Assembly (NCBI RefSeq): GCF_030445035.2
Contig: NC_080704.1
Coordinates: 29,990,509 to 30,054,508, forward strand
DNA length: 64,000 nucleotides
DNA from: Dasypus novemcinctus
Taxonomy: Eukaryota > Chordata > Mammalia > Cingulata > Dasypodidae
Reading direction: 5' to 3'
Part shown: piece after piece, positions 11,812 through 23,552 of the stretch
Position numbering within the stretch: position 1 is the stretch's first letter
Layout: the number at the start of each line of letters is the position of its first letter
Made by a program: the position numbers and the translations under genes
Notes under the pieces: model-generated
What the model was told of the DNA's origin: nothing
Seen by the model: the letters and a program-made list of their open reading frames with translations, nothing else
Databases searched by the model: none

Positions 11812-12510
11812 AATTAGTCTGCCAAAGTACTGCTGACACCATGTACTAGAAATCTATTGGCTTTTATAAAGGGTGAAAGCTTAGAGTTCCCAAGCCATGA
11901 AAAGTCCAACTTGAGGCACGACCAGAGACGCTTTCTCACCAAAGTCAGCTACTGTTATCCTAGTGTGTTGCCACGTGGTGAAGCAAGATGGTCTCCAATC
12001 TCTGTCCAGGCTTCAGCCTCCCCCTCTGGGCTCACCCTTTCCTCTTAGCCCAGCCTCTTGAGGCTTTGTGCTTAAGTGATCCTACAGTCTTCTTTCTCCT
12101 GGCATAAGGCTTGTTTCTTTCCAGGCCATCTATATCAGTCTTGGCTGTTTTGCTCTCTTCCCGAGGTCAACTATAAGCTTTCAGGCAAATGGCTCATTTT
12201 TCCCAGGGGCCTCAGCTGTTTGAGCCTCATCACATAGCAGGATCAAAAACAGCAGAACTCTCTTCCTGTGTCTGTCCGAGTGAGAGTGTTTTTATCACAT
12301 CTAGCAAGCAGGTGGGGACTCAACCTGAGTCACACCCACTGACATTAAATCAAAAGCCTTAAAGCAATCTTAACAGGTCATCTAATTAAAAGCCTCTGTA
12401 CTGAATTGAATGCAATCAAAGGGTATCACACCCAGAGGAATAGATTAGTTTAAAAACCACAATCTTTCTCTTTTGGGGATTCATAAAACAATCCCAAACG
12501 GCCACACTAT
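11812..12510 (-). mobile_element. MaLR-like LTR, diverged relative of copies A-C
   Basis: Left edge 'gaattagtctgccaaagtac' and 'ttggcttttataaagggtg' parallel copies A-C, but the middle and right parts differ and contain 'caaagggtatcacacccaga'. Treated as a related older subfamily, minus orientation. Edges approximate. Confidence 0.55.
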
Positions 12511-13238
12511 GTAATTGAAAACTATACTATTTGCCTATACTTTTGGGCTCCACTATACACTTTCAAAACCTAAAATACATTCAGTTCTCAGTAGAGGAGA
12601 TAATTTACTATTCAATGGTGACTCTAGATCTACATTATCCATCCTATTTAATGAGGAAAACCATAGGATTCCACTTCATCCTTTTCAGTCAATATGCGTA
12701 AAACTTAATATTCTGATATAAGATTTAGAAGTCTGGAACAACCTCAAGAGTGAGCATCATGTGACTGAAGAAAAAGGGTGCATTCAAGTTCTAAGTACTT
12801 AAACATAAATATAAATATATGTATTTTAATTTTTAAATCTGTTTCATTTTCAGCATCTACATCACAACAGACCCGTGAGATTGAAAGAACTGGTGCTACC
12901 ATCTACAGTTGCTGGCCCTGCCACTCACTGCCTATGAACTGGGAGACTGACTCACCTGTCTAATATTCCCCAGCTAGAAATGTATGAGTTAATAGTTAAG
13001 TCCCATGTCCTCCAGTTCTTAATCTAGAGGGCATTATACTGTAACATTTACTCTATGAGGGAGGGGAGGGACTGAAAAATCTAAAGAAAATATTTGTTCT
13101 AGATGATATAAAAGCACCTAATAGTACTTTTGACTTTATTTAGGTGGGTTGACAAATCCAAGTTTCAATTGAAAACCTGTTTTGTTGTCTTAGCCTAGAA
13201 TACTTAAAGAGACCAACGAAACAATAACAGCTTTCAAA
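12511..13238. other. Unassigned DNA
   Basis: No gene or repeat recognised. Two short open frames (12515-12721, 12778-12963) show no domain, splice context or repeat support. Confidence 0.5.
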
Positions 13239-13249
13239 AATTAAGATTA

Positions 13250-13719
13250 TAGGGAAGCAGACTTGGCTCAAGGATAGAGTATATGCCTACCGCATGGGAG
13301 GTCCATGGTTCAAAGCCAGGGCCTCCTTGACCCGTGTGGCGCTGGCCCACGTAAAGTGCTGATGTGCGCAAGGGATGCCGTGCATGCAAGGGTGTCCTCC
13401 GTGTAGGGGAGCCCTGTGTGCAAGGAGTGCACCCCATAAAGAGAGCCACCCTGCACAAAAGTAAGTTCAACCTGCCCAGGAGTGGCACTGCACACACAGG
13501 GAGCTGATGCAGCAAGATGATGCAACAAAAAGAAATGCAGATTCCCAGTGCCGCTGACAAGAATACAAGCGGACACAGAAGAACACACAGCAAATGGATA
13601 CAGGAAACAGACAACAGGGGCGGGGTGGGGGGAAGGGGAGAGATATAAATAAAAATAATTTTTAAAAAAGTAAAGAGAGGAGGTAGCATGTACTAAAATA
13701 AACATAATTATTAAAAAAT
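13250..13719 (+). mobile_element. DAS-type SINE with a 3' extension
   Basis: SINE body from about 13251 to 13671, head B-box-like 'ggttcaaagcc' near 13308. The best direct repeat, 'aattaagatta', is at 13239-13249 and 13720-13730, which places about 48 bp of non-SINE sequence inside the insertion after the usual A-rich tail. An LTR (copy B) begins eight bases beyond the right repeat. Confidence 0.85.
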
Positions 13720-13737
13720 AATTAAGATTAATGCATG

Positions 13738-14349
13738 TATATTAATCAGCCAAAGGGGTGCTGATACAAAATACCAGAACTCTGTTGGCTTCTATAAAGG
13801 GTATTTATTTGAGGTAGAAGCTTACAGTTACCAGGCCATAAAGCATAAGCTACTTCCCTCACCAAAGTCTTTTGCCACATGTTCGAGCAAGATGGCTGCC
13901 AATGTCTGCCAGGGTTCAGGCTTCCTAGATTCCTCTCTTCCTGGGATTCATTTCTCTCTGGGCTCAGCATCCCTGTTTTGTCCACAAGGTCAGCTGTAGA
14001 CTCTGAGGCTTTCTAGGCTTTGCCTCTCTCCACAAGGTCAGCTGTAGACTATCAGGTGACCAGCTCTCTTTCACTCTATCACTCAATTCTCTCTGGGCTC
14101 AGCTGCTCTGCTCCTCTGTGTGCTTACTTCCTGGGGCTCCAGCTCAAAACTCCAGCATCAAAACTCCAGCTAACTTCTCTGCTCTGCCATGTGTTTTATC
14201 CGTGAGTCCCCACCCACCAAGGGGACTCAACATCCTATTGATGTGGCCCAAGCAAAGCTATAATCATAATTTAATCATGCCCAGGTATAGTTTACAAACA
14301 TAATCCAATATCTATTTTTGGAATTCATAGACCGTATCAAACTGCTACA
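13738..14349 (-). mobile_element. MaLR-like LTR, copy B
   Basis: Same family and orientation as copy A. A perfect 5-bp flanking repeat 'gcatg' at 13733-13737 and 14350-14354 supports retroviral-type integration. Shares 'ggcttctataaagggtattt' near the left end (minus-strand AATAAA) and 'caatatctatttttggaatt' near the right end. Confidence 0.8.
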
Positions 14350-14449
14350 GCATGTTTTAGGATATCTTGCATGAACTAAAGTTGGCATTTCTATTTGCTC
14401 CCATCACCCTCAGAAATACAAAAAGTGGATAATGGTAATATCAACAAAT

Positions 14450-14650
14450 ACTCATGCTTACATTGAAGAATTATACAAAGCACTCTATGTATAGAAATCA
14501 TTTAAGTTTCATCATAACACTTTAAGATATTTTTCCTTATATAGATCAAGAAATCAAAGAAAGCACAGAGAGTTTAAATAACATTTCCAAACCTATACAG
14601 CTGATGTTATCCTCTGCATTCAAATACAGAAGTCTCCTAGGTTTAGTCCT
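14450..14650 (-). mobile_element. MIR SINE relic
   Basis: The order 'acaaagcactctatgtatag', 'tttaagtttcatcataacac', 'aatcaaagaaagcacagaga', 'acctatacagctgatg' follows the MIR consensus in reverse with heavy divergence. Confidence 0.55.
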
Positions 14651-16100
14651 GTATGAGACACCAAAATTCTGACAGAGCATGGATATTTTATAGTAAAGAG
14701 AATTGTGCAAGTCATTCAATCATTAATTCACTCATTGATTGAATTTATATTTAATACTGGGGAGAAAGAGATGGATAAGGAACAGTGGATCATTGCAAAG
14801 GAGTTTCTAAGATGGAAATTTTATGATTTTCAATACATATTTAATAGAACAGGAAACTTTTCCAGTTAGGTTCTGATAAAAAAGGTTTTGGGATATTTTC
14901 TTTGCAATTTTTATAACCAGTCACTGTAGTTACTATAAATAATTTTGGTACCACCATTACATTGAATATTATTCCACTAAAAATAAGACCAAAACAATGG
15001 AACTACCATATAGCAAATGAATAAAAATGAAAGAAAATAAAAATCCAATTTTTAATACATATGACTTGACTTTGAGGAGACATACCACTCATATTTGCAG
15101 AACATTCATAAGGGTTTGAGAATCTAAAGGTTTTGTCAAAGTGCTTTTAACTTCTGGGAAATAATACACAAACATTTATATGCAGGAATATAACTGTGGA
15201 ATTTGTACATTGTTAGAATAAATATTTTTCACACGAACCTTAATAAACCTTAAGCCCATATTCTGGAAGCCTCTCTGATTTTCTAAAAGCTCTATTCAAA
15301 TATTCCTGGCTTCCCTTGCTCGATTTAGGTCGGCAGGAAGGATATGCTCCAAGTCAGTAGCTTCAAAATGTAAAGGAGCTCGGTTTTATATCGTGCAAAC
15401 CAGGTGCATAATTAAGTCTGTGCCCTGGCTCAGTGGCTTTGATCTTTCCCCATTTCTTGTATGGATCCTGCAAAACTCTGTGAGCCAACATCTGCCCATT
15501 AGTCCCTGAAATCTGTCCTGCCATTTAATGAACCTTCTCATTTTCTTAGTGCTTCTGTATTTGACTAAAGTTTTCTCAATACCTAAGTAAGTAAACACTG
15601 TCTTACTCTGAACAACCACCACCTCCCCCTCCACACACAAATACACTGGCACTCACGTATGATGGAAAAAAAACGACAAAATGACTGAGGGTTTCTCCAG
15701 CCAGAGTTCTAATAATCCACTGATTTGAGGTTGGAAGAAAGTTTTCAAAAAATAAAAGCCACTTTGAAAGTACCTCACTTGCCAAAGATCAAATGACATC
15801 CACGAAATAAAAAGCTCAATCTCAGTTTTGTGGCACAGGTACCACATTTCTTGAGAATTGGTAAATCCTATTTCCATGTCTTTTGAGGAGTAAGAATTGG
15901 AGCTAATTATGCTGATTAGGCTTAAAGGATAATGCAGATTTAGCTTGATACGAGTCGATGTGGAGAAGAGCCACTCTTTATTCTTGTGTTCAGAAAGAGA
16001 AAGCAGTGAAGTTTAATTAAAATGAACAAATCATAAGTTGGAGAAAAGTAACAGAAAGGTTCACATTAAAATGAATTGAATGGTCTGGAGACTTGAACAT
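14651..16100. other. Unassigned DNA
   Basis: About 1.45 kb without a recognisable repeat or gene. Minus-strand open frames at 15386-15877 (60-88 codons) overlap each other and have no recognisable domain. Confidence 0.5.
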
Positions 16101-16103
16101 GAG

Positions 16104-16365
16104 TGGGAAGCAGACTTGGCCCAGTGGACAGGGCGTCCGTCTACCACATGGGAGGTCCACGGTTCAAACCCCGGGCCTTCTTGACCCGTGTGGAGCTGGC
16201 CCATGTGAGTGCTGATGTGCGCAAGGAGTGCTATGCCATGCAGGGGTGTCCCCGGCATAGGGGAGCCCCAAGCACTCAGCAAATGGACAGAGAGAACAGA
16301 CAACCAGTGTGGGGGAGGGGGGGGAAGGGAAGAGAAATAAATAAAATAAATCTTAAAAAAAATAA
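16104..16365 (+). mobile_element. DAS-type SINE with an internal deletion
   Basis: Intact tRNA-like head and an intact tail, but the central block present in full copies ('ctgcccaggaatggcgc' through the 'gatgatgcaac' region, roughly 160 bp) is missing; the junction is near 16272. No convincing flanking duplication. Confidence 0.85.
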
Positions 16366-16699
16366 AATAAAATGAATGTATGGAATACATATCAAACAAA
16401 AAACCTGTTAGTATTTTTTCATCTCTATGAAAATCGTATGCTAGTAACACATCCAAAATACATATCTGAAAATACCTTCATTGTTTTTTATTTTGCTAAA
16501 AGCTGCATTTAAGTTCAGGGTAATAATGCTTTGTTAGTTTGCCAAAATATATGAAATATACATACTACATTATGTGTCCCATAACCCATGTATTTGATGT
16601 GCATAGTCAAAATATTTTAATATCTTTATTTTGTTTAATTTTAAAGTAATCTACCATACAAGGCACAGACAGTAATGGTCCCTCCATAAATCTTGACTA

Positions 16700-16826
16700 G
16701 GAAATGGGTGTAGCTCAGTGGTTGGCACCTACCTCCCATATACGAGATCCCAGGTTCAATCCCAGGTACCTCCTAACATACATACAAACATACATACATA
16801 CATACATACATATATACATACATATT
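16700..16826 (+). mobile_element. Short tRNA-derived SINE with (CATA)n tail
   Basis: Head 'tgtagctcagtgg' (A-box-like) and 'aggttcaatccc' (B-box-like) followed by 'ggtacctcc'. The usual A-rich tail has become a (CATA)n microsatellite at 16776-16826. Confidence 0.75.
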
Positions 16827-17781
16827 GACTGACTGACTAAAGAGGGCTATTGTTATGAAAGATGGGTGTGTCCTCTATTTAAAGACTCCCACCCCCCTCT
16901 TTAACTCTCTGTCTTCCTCTCATTCTCTCTCTCACACACACACATGCGTGCACACACATACATGCACACCATGGTATTAAAAAGAAAAATAAAACAGCAC
17001 AAAAAATCCTAAAGCACCTTTTAGACTTGTTTCTCCTTTCCTGAAATTGAAAATTGAAATCATTCATATCTGTGTGTTAGATGACTTATGAGTTTTTTAA
17101 AAACCCCAAAAAACTACAGTAAGCAGAACCCAATCCATAAGGGTTTTATAAACTAAAGCCAACAAACATGAACTGTACTTGGAAGCAAATATACAATCAC
17201 AGCCAGTGTTGGAGCATGGACATCATACTCAACATATGGCAGATTTGTTCAAGCATATGGTACACCAATCCACCCTTGTAGAGACTTCCTCCATTCTCCT
17301 CCATCCTTTCCTATGGGAGTGTTTCTGGGGTTAACAAAGCATGAGAATCTGACACAGAGTTCACATAGAATATATGTGACTTGTATGTTTAACCCAAACT
17401 AGCAAGTATAGCCTGAGACATAGTTCTAGTCCTCAAAGGAAAAACCAAGTAGCTAAAGCATTTGACAGCTAGAGCATTATAGATTCAAGAAAATTCTAGT
17501 ATGTTACCTTCAGTAAATAGCAGTTATTATACTTCTTTTGGATTATCAGGATCATAGGAAGAGCTTGCCATTAAATCAAGGGTTAATTTGGGATCCACTG
17601 AAGCACAAAGCTTCTGTGGCTAGAATTCAGGAAATCCATGAAGTTGGATGGAAAAAATACATTTCTTATTTTCACAAAGGTCTAACTGATCATTTTCATG
17701 ACTATAAGTAAAAAAACACAGAGGCATTAGCACTGGTAGAAGTCAGAGGTATAATCATATCATATTATCATTGGTATAGAT
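16827..17781. other. Unassigned DNA with a (CA)n tract
   Basis: Impure (CA)n near 16930-16970; otherwise no recognisable gene or repeat. Confidence 0.5.
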
Positions 17782-18243
17782 TATGGTGGTTTGGAGCTGT
17801 GGGTGCCCCAGAAAAAAACATGTTCTTAAACGTGACCCATTCCTGTGTGTGTGTGTGACCTCATTGTAAGTAGGCCCTTTTGATGAGGTTACTTCAGTTA
17901 AGGTGTGGCCCACCATAATCAGGATGGATCTTAATCCTATTACTGGAATGAGTCCTTTGTAAGGAGAATGAAATTCAGACAGAGAGAGAAAGCCAAAGAG
18001 GGAGCAGCCAGAAGCTGAACATCAAAGGAGCCTGGAAGAGAAGAGAGAAACCTGGAGATGCCATTACCTTGCCATGAGTCAGAACCCCAGAATGCCACAG
18101 TGTTTGGGGAGAAGGCATTGCCTTGATGACCCTTTGATTTTGAATTTCTTTTAGCCTCAAAACAATGAGTTAATAAATTCCTGTTGTTTAAGCTGACCCT
18201 GCATGTTATTTGCTTGAGCAGCCAAGGGAAAGTTGACATAACA
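17782..18243 (+). mobile_element. MaLR-type solo LTR
   Basis: Starts 'tatggtggtttggagctg' and ends with a polyadenylation-type block 'gagttaataaattcctgttg' near 18166 then 'ttgacataaca'. It is the same family as 21850-22298, with which it shares the order of blocks ('tcttaatcct', 'gcattgccttgatga'). Solo: no internal region next to it. Confidence 0.7.
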
Positions 18244-18254
18244 GTATTTATATT

Positions 18255-18313
18255 AAACATAGTAGACTTCAAGGCAAGAATCATTACTAGAGGCATTTAT
18301 CACAATGATAAAA
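18255..18313 (+). repeat. Left copy of a ~59-bp direct repeat
   Basis: Nearly identical to 19233-19292 (about four differences plus a one-base indel). The sequence resembles old L1 ORF2 text ('agacttcaaggcaagaat'). Confidence 0.8.
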
Positions 18314-18336
18314 GTAGTGAGCTTTTTGTGTTTTAT

Positions 18337-18495
18337 TGTTTATTATTATTTTTAGAATAATGAAAATGCTCTAAAAATTATTGAAGTGATGAATGCACAA
18401 CTATGTGATCATACCAAATACCGTTGATTATACTCACTGGATGGATTTATGCTTGATTAGCATGTATCAATAAAATTGATTTGTTTAAAAAAACA
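18337..18495 (+). mobile_element. L1 3' end, strongly 5'-truncated
   Basis: Contains 'gaataatgaaaatgctct', 'gtgatgaatgcacaactatg' and 'caataaaattgattt', the terminal 3' UTR text of a mammalian L1, then an A-run. About 160 bp survive. Confidence 0.6.
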
Positions 18496-18815
18496 GGATA
18501 AATTGTATGTGAAGAGGAGAATGTAGCAGACTACACATAAAATGACCTGGGCTTAATTACTAACTTGCTACTATTTAATGAAACTTAAGCTTATTTGATT
18601 ATACATAGCATTATTTCCTTCATCTGTATAACATTTGGAGAGTATCAGGTGATTGTTAATATTTCCTTCATCCAAAAAATTCAATAATTTGGTACTCTAC
18701 ACCCCCTTTAATTTCTCCTCAAAAGTATACCTCCTTGCAGAGTACTTCACAGGGTGGCTCTGGCATGAAGACTCTGAAGTCATCGTTCATGAACTTGAAT
18801 CTTGACTACTTGCCT

Positions 18816-19232
18816 GTGGTTAAGCAGAATAATGCCCCCTTGCCTCCAAAGAGTTCATGTCCTAATCCATGGAACATGTGAATATGTTACCTTACCTGGC
18901 AGAAGGAACTCTGCAGATGTGATTAAGTTAAGGGTGTTGAGATGGGGATTTATCCAGTTTTTTCTGGGTAAGCCCAATGCAGTCATAGGGTCCATCAAGG
19001 GAAAGAGGGAGAGAGGAGAGTAAGAGGCATAGAAGGAAATATGATCATGTAAGAAGCAGTAGATGCAATGCTGTGTCAAGAGTTATGGGAGGTAGAAAGC
19101 CTCTAGAAGCTGACAAAGGCAAGGAAACAGATTTTCCCCTCAACTCTCCAGAAGGGATGAAGTCTTCCAACCAATTTTAGATTTTTGATCACCAGTCCTG
19201 TAAGATAATAAACTCGTGTTGTAAAAGACAAC
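18816..19232 (+). mobile_element. MLT1-type MaLR solo LTR (MLT1C/D-like)
   Basis: Recognised by 'gaatatgttaccttacctgg', 'agatgtgattaagttaaggg' and 'tgagatggggatttatcc' in consensus order, ending with 'gtaagataataaactcgtgt'. Confidence 0.75.
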
Positions 19233-21265
19233 AAACACAGTAGACTTCAAGGCAAGAATCATTACTTAGGAGCATTTATCATAATGATAAAAAAGAATCA
19301 CTCTCCCAGGAAGATATGATCTAAATTTATATGAAACTAATAATATAGTTTCAAAATAGGTAAAGCAAAAACTGACTGAACTAAAAAGAAAAATCAGCCT
19401 ATCAAGAAGCAAAATCAAGCATTCAATACACATTTTTCAGTAACTGATAAAACAGGTAGACAAAAAATCAGTAAGGCTGCAGAACAAGATTAATAGTTCT
19501 GACTTAGGAGACAAACATAAAATGTTGCAACTAACAACTGCAGAATACACATTGCTTTTATGCACTCATGGAGCACTTATTCAAATTGAGCATATTCTGG
19601 GCCCTTAACCAAACCTTCAAAAATTTAAAAGGATTGACATAATGTTAGTATGATCTCTGGCCATAGTGGAATAAAGCTGGATACTAATAAAATTTTTAAA
19701 AAAACAGAATAATATTCATATTTTGTGTGTGCATGCACATTAATGACTTGTGAGTGAAAGAAGAATCATAATCAAAATTATAAAATATTTTAACTAAATG
19801 ATAATAAAAACATGACATAGGAAATCATGCGGAATGCAAGTAAACCTATGTTCAGAAGGTAGCTATAGCTTTAAATGCACATATTAGAAATGAAGGAAGG
19901 TGGAAATCCAGTGACAATCTTCCAATCAGAAATTAAATCCAAACAAAGAACAAATTAAATCCAAAGAGAGTTAAGAAAAGAGATAATGCAGATTAAAGAT
20001 TAATAAAGTTGTAAACATACCACAGAATGAACAAAGTCAAAATTTGGTCCTTTGAACATATTTAAAAATGTGTACCCCTTCAAAAGTATGATAACAAAAT
20101 GAGAAAATACATAAATTACCAGTATCAGGAATCAAGGAAATTCACTACAGATTCTGTAGGGGCATTTAAAAATGAGATAATATTGCAAACAACAGCATTC
20201 CATAAATTTGAAAACTTAGATGAAACTAAATGCATAAATACATTGAAAAACACAAGTTTGGCAAATTTGGCAAAGAAAAAACAACGTTATGAAAGAACAT
20301 ATATACACATGTGATGATTTATTTATATTAAAACTGAATTCATGGGAAGTGGAATTGACCCAAGGGATGGGGCATCTGCCTGCCACATGGGAGGTCCAAG
20401 GTTCAAACCCAGGGACTCCTGACCTATGTGATGAGCTGGCCCACGCGCAGTGCTGATGCATGCAAGGAGTGCTGTGCCACACAGGGGTGTCCCCCGCATA
20501 GGGGAGCCCGATGCGCAAGGAGTGCACCCCGTAAGGAGAGCCGCCCAGTGCAAAAAAAGTGCAGGCTGCCCAGGAATGGTGCCACACACATGGAGAGCTG
20601 ATGCAACGAGATGATGCAACAAAAAGAGACACAGATTCTGGGTACCGCTGACAAGAATACAAGCAGACACAGAAGAACACACAGCAAATGGACACAGAGA
20701 GCAGACAGTTGGGGGGGGGGGGGAATGGGAGAGAAATCTTAAAAAAAATAAAAATCTTTAAAAGAAAAAAAACTGAATTCATAATTTGAAATACTCAGAA
20801 AATTTCAGGCCTAGATAGCCCCATCATTATATTATCAGCATTTAAGTAAACAGCAACAAAAACTACACACAAACTCTAGATTCCCTAATTTGTTTTATGA
20901 CATTGAATAAACTTGATATCAAAATCTGACAAAGTTATTAGAATAAATTTACAGACCAGTACCTCTTGTGAACAGAGAAATAAGAAACCAAAACCAAACA
21001 TTTATTAAATCTAGAAAGATTTAAAAAGGATAATATACCACAAACAAGTTGGTTTTATTTTAGGAATGCACAATTGTCTTAACATTAGAAATTCAGGCAA
21101 TACAATACACTATATTAACAGAATATAGAGGAAAAATCATGTGATCATCTCAGGCGCAGAAAAGAAGCTTTATAAAATGAAACACATGATAATAGAAAAT
21201 CCCTTAGCAAACTATGATTAGAAGGGAACTAATTTAATCTAAGGAAGGGTGTCTATTACAATGCC
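19233..21265 (+). mobile_element. Old L1M LINE, ORF2 region, degraded
   Basis: Begins with 'tagacttcaaggcaagaatc' and 'cataatgataaaa', typical of the L1M ORF2 middle part. After the SINE at 20344-20770 it continues with RT-region text such as 'aggaatgcacaattgtctta' near 21063. No open frame longer than about 70 codons; stops throughout. Confidence 0.6.
20344..20770 (+). mobile_element. DAS-type tRNA-derived SINE
   Basis: Full-length copy inserted in L1M. Flanked by 'aaactgaattcat' at 20331-20343 and 20770-20782. Contains the head, the 'gcccaggaatgg' block, a poly-G run near 20711 and an A-rich tail. A minus-strand open frame of 188 codons (20216-20782) is a SINE artefact. Confidence 0.93.
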
Positions 21266-21287
21266 AATAATATCTGCAATTCCATTC

Positions 21288-21477
21288 AGGAGGTACCGGG
21301 GATTGAACCCAGGACCTCATACACAGGAAGCAGGCACTCAATCACTAAGCACCATCTGCTCCCCAATGAGAGTTGTTTTTTGTTTGTTTGTTTGTTTGTA
21401 GGAGGTACCCGGGATTGAACCCAGGACCTTGTACATGGGAAGCAGGTCCTCAACCACTTGAGTTACGTCCATTCCCC
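21288..21477 (-). mobile_element. Two adjacent short tRNA-derived SINE units
   Basis: Two minus-strand copies of the short tRNA module (21288-21364 and 21400-21477), both with 'gggattgaacccaggacc' (reverse B box). They are separated by a T-rich (TTGT)n tract that is the tail of the right unit. Outer flanks are only weakly alike ('tgcaatt' and 'tgcaact'). Confidence 0.75.
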
Positions 21478-21849
21478 TTTTTGCAACTGGGAACTCACCC
21501 ACAGGATGGAAGATGAGGCAGGTAGTTGAGCCAATCACCTCGGGCCTCCCTGTGTAGAAAAGGAATTACCCTAGATAAAGTCAAAACCTAAGCCTATGCT
21601 ATTCATGGGAGTGGGTCTGAATTTGCACTAATCTCGAGTTTAGGAACTCATACTCAAGGAGTTAACGTGATAATTGGACCAACACTGCTGGCATATACAG
21701 AGGCAAATAATAAAATACTGCAGTGGAATACCTCTAAAAACAAGATCAAAAAGAAATTTCACAGAAAAATAAAAATTCTACTCAAGCTCACAATTAAAAA
21801 TTATAAAGCACTAAAGAAAAGAAACCACTATAAAAGTGAAAAGAACCAC
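21478..21849. other. Unassigned DNA
   Basis: Text at 21610-21660 has an LTR or retroviral look but I cannot assign it. No gene seen; one 77-codon frame at 21667-21900 lacks any domain. Confidence 0.4.
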
Positions 21850-22298
21850 TGTGGTGGTTTGAAGTTGTATGTACCCGAGAAAAACATTCTAATTCATTGA
21901 TTCATCCCCGTGGGTGGAAACCCATTTTAAATAGGATCATTTGATGAGGCTATTTCAGCTGAGGTGCAACTCGCCTCATTCAGGATGGGTCTTAATCCTC
22001 TTACTAGTGTCATTTATAGATGGAATGAATACAAAGCGAGAGAGAGAAAGTCACAGAGGCAAGAAGCTGAAAGCAATGAAACCCAGAAGAGAAGAGAGAC
22101 ACCAGCAGATGCCACCACATGCCTTGTCATGTGGCAGAGGAGCCAAGGTTTGCCAGCAGCTGGTCTTCAGGAAGAAAGCATTGCCTTGATGATCCCTGAT
22201 TTGGACATTTTCTTGACCTCGAAACTGTAAGCTAATAAATTCCCATTGTTTAAACCTGACCCATTTCATGCTATCTGCTTTAAGCAGCCTAGAAAACA
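21850..22298 (+). mobile_element. MaLR-type solo LTR
   Basis: Starts 'tgtggtggtttgaagttg', has 'ctaataaattcccattgttt' (polyadenylation signal) near 22232, and ends near 'agcctagaaaaca'. Same family as 17782-18243. Open frames of 82-88 codons inside it are not conserved between the two copies. Confidence 0.75.
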
Positions 22299-22399
22299 AA
22301 AAAAATCCATTTCCCCCAAGTAGGGATAATGGATAATTCTGACTGGCACTTTTTTAAAAGTGTGTTTAAATATTCAAGAAATCTAATTTTATATCAATA

Positions 22400-22745
22400 A
22401 GTGACTAGAGAACTAAATTGTGGTACATCTGTTCAGTGAAGATTCTTTGCTGTTAAAAACGAGGCAGTTCTAATTTTTGTAAGATTAAACAGACTTCGAG
22501 ATATAGTTTTGGGGTAAAAAGGTACAGACATTTTATAGTATACTATCTTTTCTAAGAAAGATATATGCACATATATATCTAGGTTTGAAAAGTCACTCAA
22601 TATCTTTGAAAGCAAACATAAGACTCTGTGAACAGTGTTTGCCTCTGTAGAAAGGAGCTGGATAGCTAGGTAATAAGATTGGGAGGGAAACTGTTGTACA
22701 TTGTATACCTATTGTATCAAGTGGAATAAAAATTTTAAAAATCAT
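22400..22745 (+). mobile_element. Old L1M 3' end
   Basis: Carries 'aattgtggtacatctgttca' near 22415 and 'gtacattgtatacctattg' near 22696, then a short A-rich tail. Likely the 3' continuation of the L1M at 19233-21265. Confidence 0.5.
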
Positions 22746-22799
22746 TTAAAAATTAGAATAAAAAATATTGAGAAAGGATGATTATAAAGCCAAGCAAGG

Positions 22800-23010
22800 G
22801 GGAAACGGCTGTGGCTCAAGCAATTGAGCTCCCCATATGGAGGACCTGGGTTTGATCCTTGGACCTTCCTGGTAAAAAAAAGAAAAAAGGTGTTCCAGAC
22901 CTGTGCAGTGCAGAGAGGTGCAGGTGCCCACACAGCACAGAGAGGCGCCTTTGCACAGTGAAGCAATGCACCAAAAAAGACGATGATGCAACCGGACAGA
23001 AGAAAAAAAT
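22800..23010 (+). mobile_element. tRNA-derived SINE, older type
   Basis: tRNA-like head with 'gctgtggctcaagcaattga' and 'gggtttgatcc', then 'gcagtgcagagaggtgcagg'-type body. Related in layout to the DAS family but different in the body. No clear flanking duplication. Confidence 0.65.
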
Positions 23011-23127
23011 CAAGGGCAGGAAAACATGATAAAATCATTGGTCGATTTTATTACACATTGGTGTATGTGTGGGTTATGTGAGTATCTGTGAATGGGTTTT
23101 CCAGAATTATCCCTTAATACTTTGCCT

Positions 23128-23552
23128 GGGGAAGTGGATGTGGCTCAAGTGATTGGGTTCCTGCTACCATATGGGATGTCCAGGGTTTAATTCCCGGGGT
23201 CTCCTGGTGAAGGCAAGCTGGCCCCAGTGGACTGCTGGCCCGAGCAGGAGTATTGGCAGGAGTGCTGGCCTGCATGGCAAGCTGGCCCGAGCAGAGAGCT
23301 GGTGCAGTAAGATGATGCAACACAAAGAGACACAGAGGAGAGACAATAAGAGATGCAGCAGACCAGGGAGCTGAGGTGACTCAAGAGATCGGGCACCTCT
23401 CTCCCACTCCAGAAGGTCCCGGGATCAGTTCCTGGTGCCACCTAAAGAGAAGACAAGCAGACACAGAAGAACACACAGCGAATGGACATAGAGAGCAGAT
23501 AATGTGGGGGTGGGTGGGAAGGGGGAGAAATAAATAAAATCTTTTTTAAAAA
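23128..23552 (+). mobile_element. Dimeric tRNA-derived SINE
   Basis: Two tRNA-like heads in one element: the first at 23128-23205 ('gtggctcaagtgattgggtt', then 'gggtttaattcc'), the second at 23368-23440 ('aggtgactcaagagatcggg', then 'gggatcagttcc'). The second is followed by the DAS-like tail block 'agacacagaagaacacacag' and 'gagaaataaataaaat'. Confidence 0.75.

Noticed and set aside
20216..20782. 188-codon open frame, minus strand
   Set aside because: It coincides with a DAS SINE and its target-site duplication; not a host gene.
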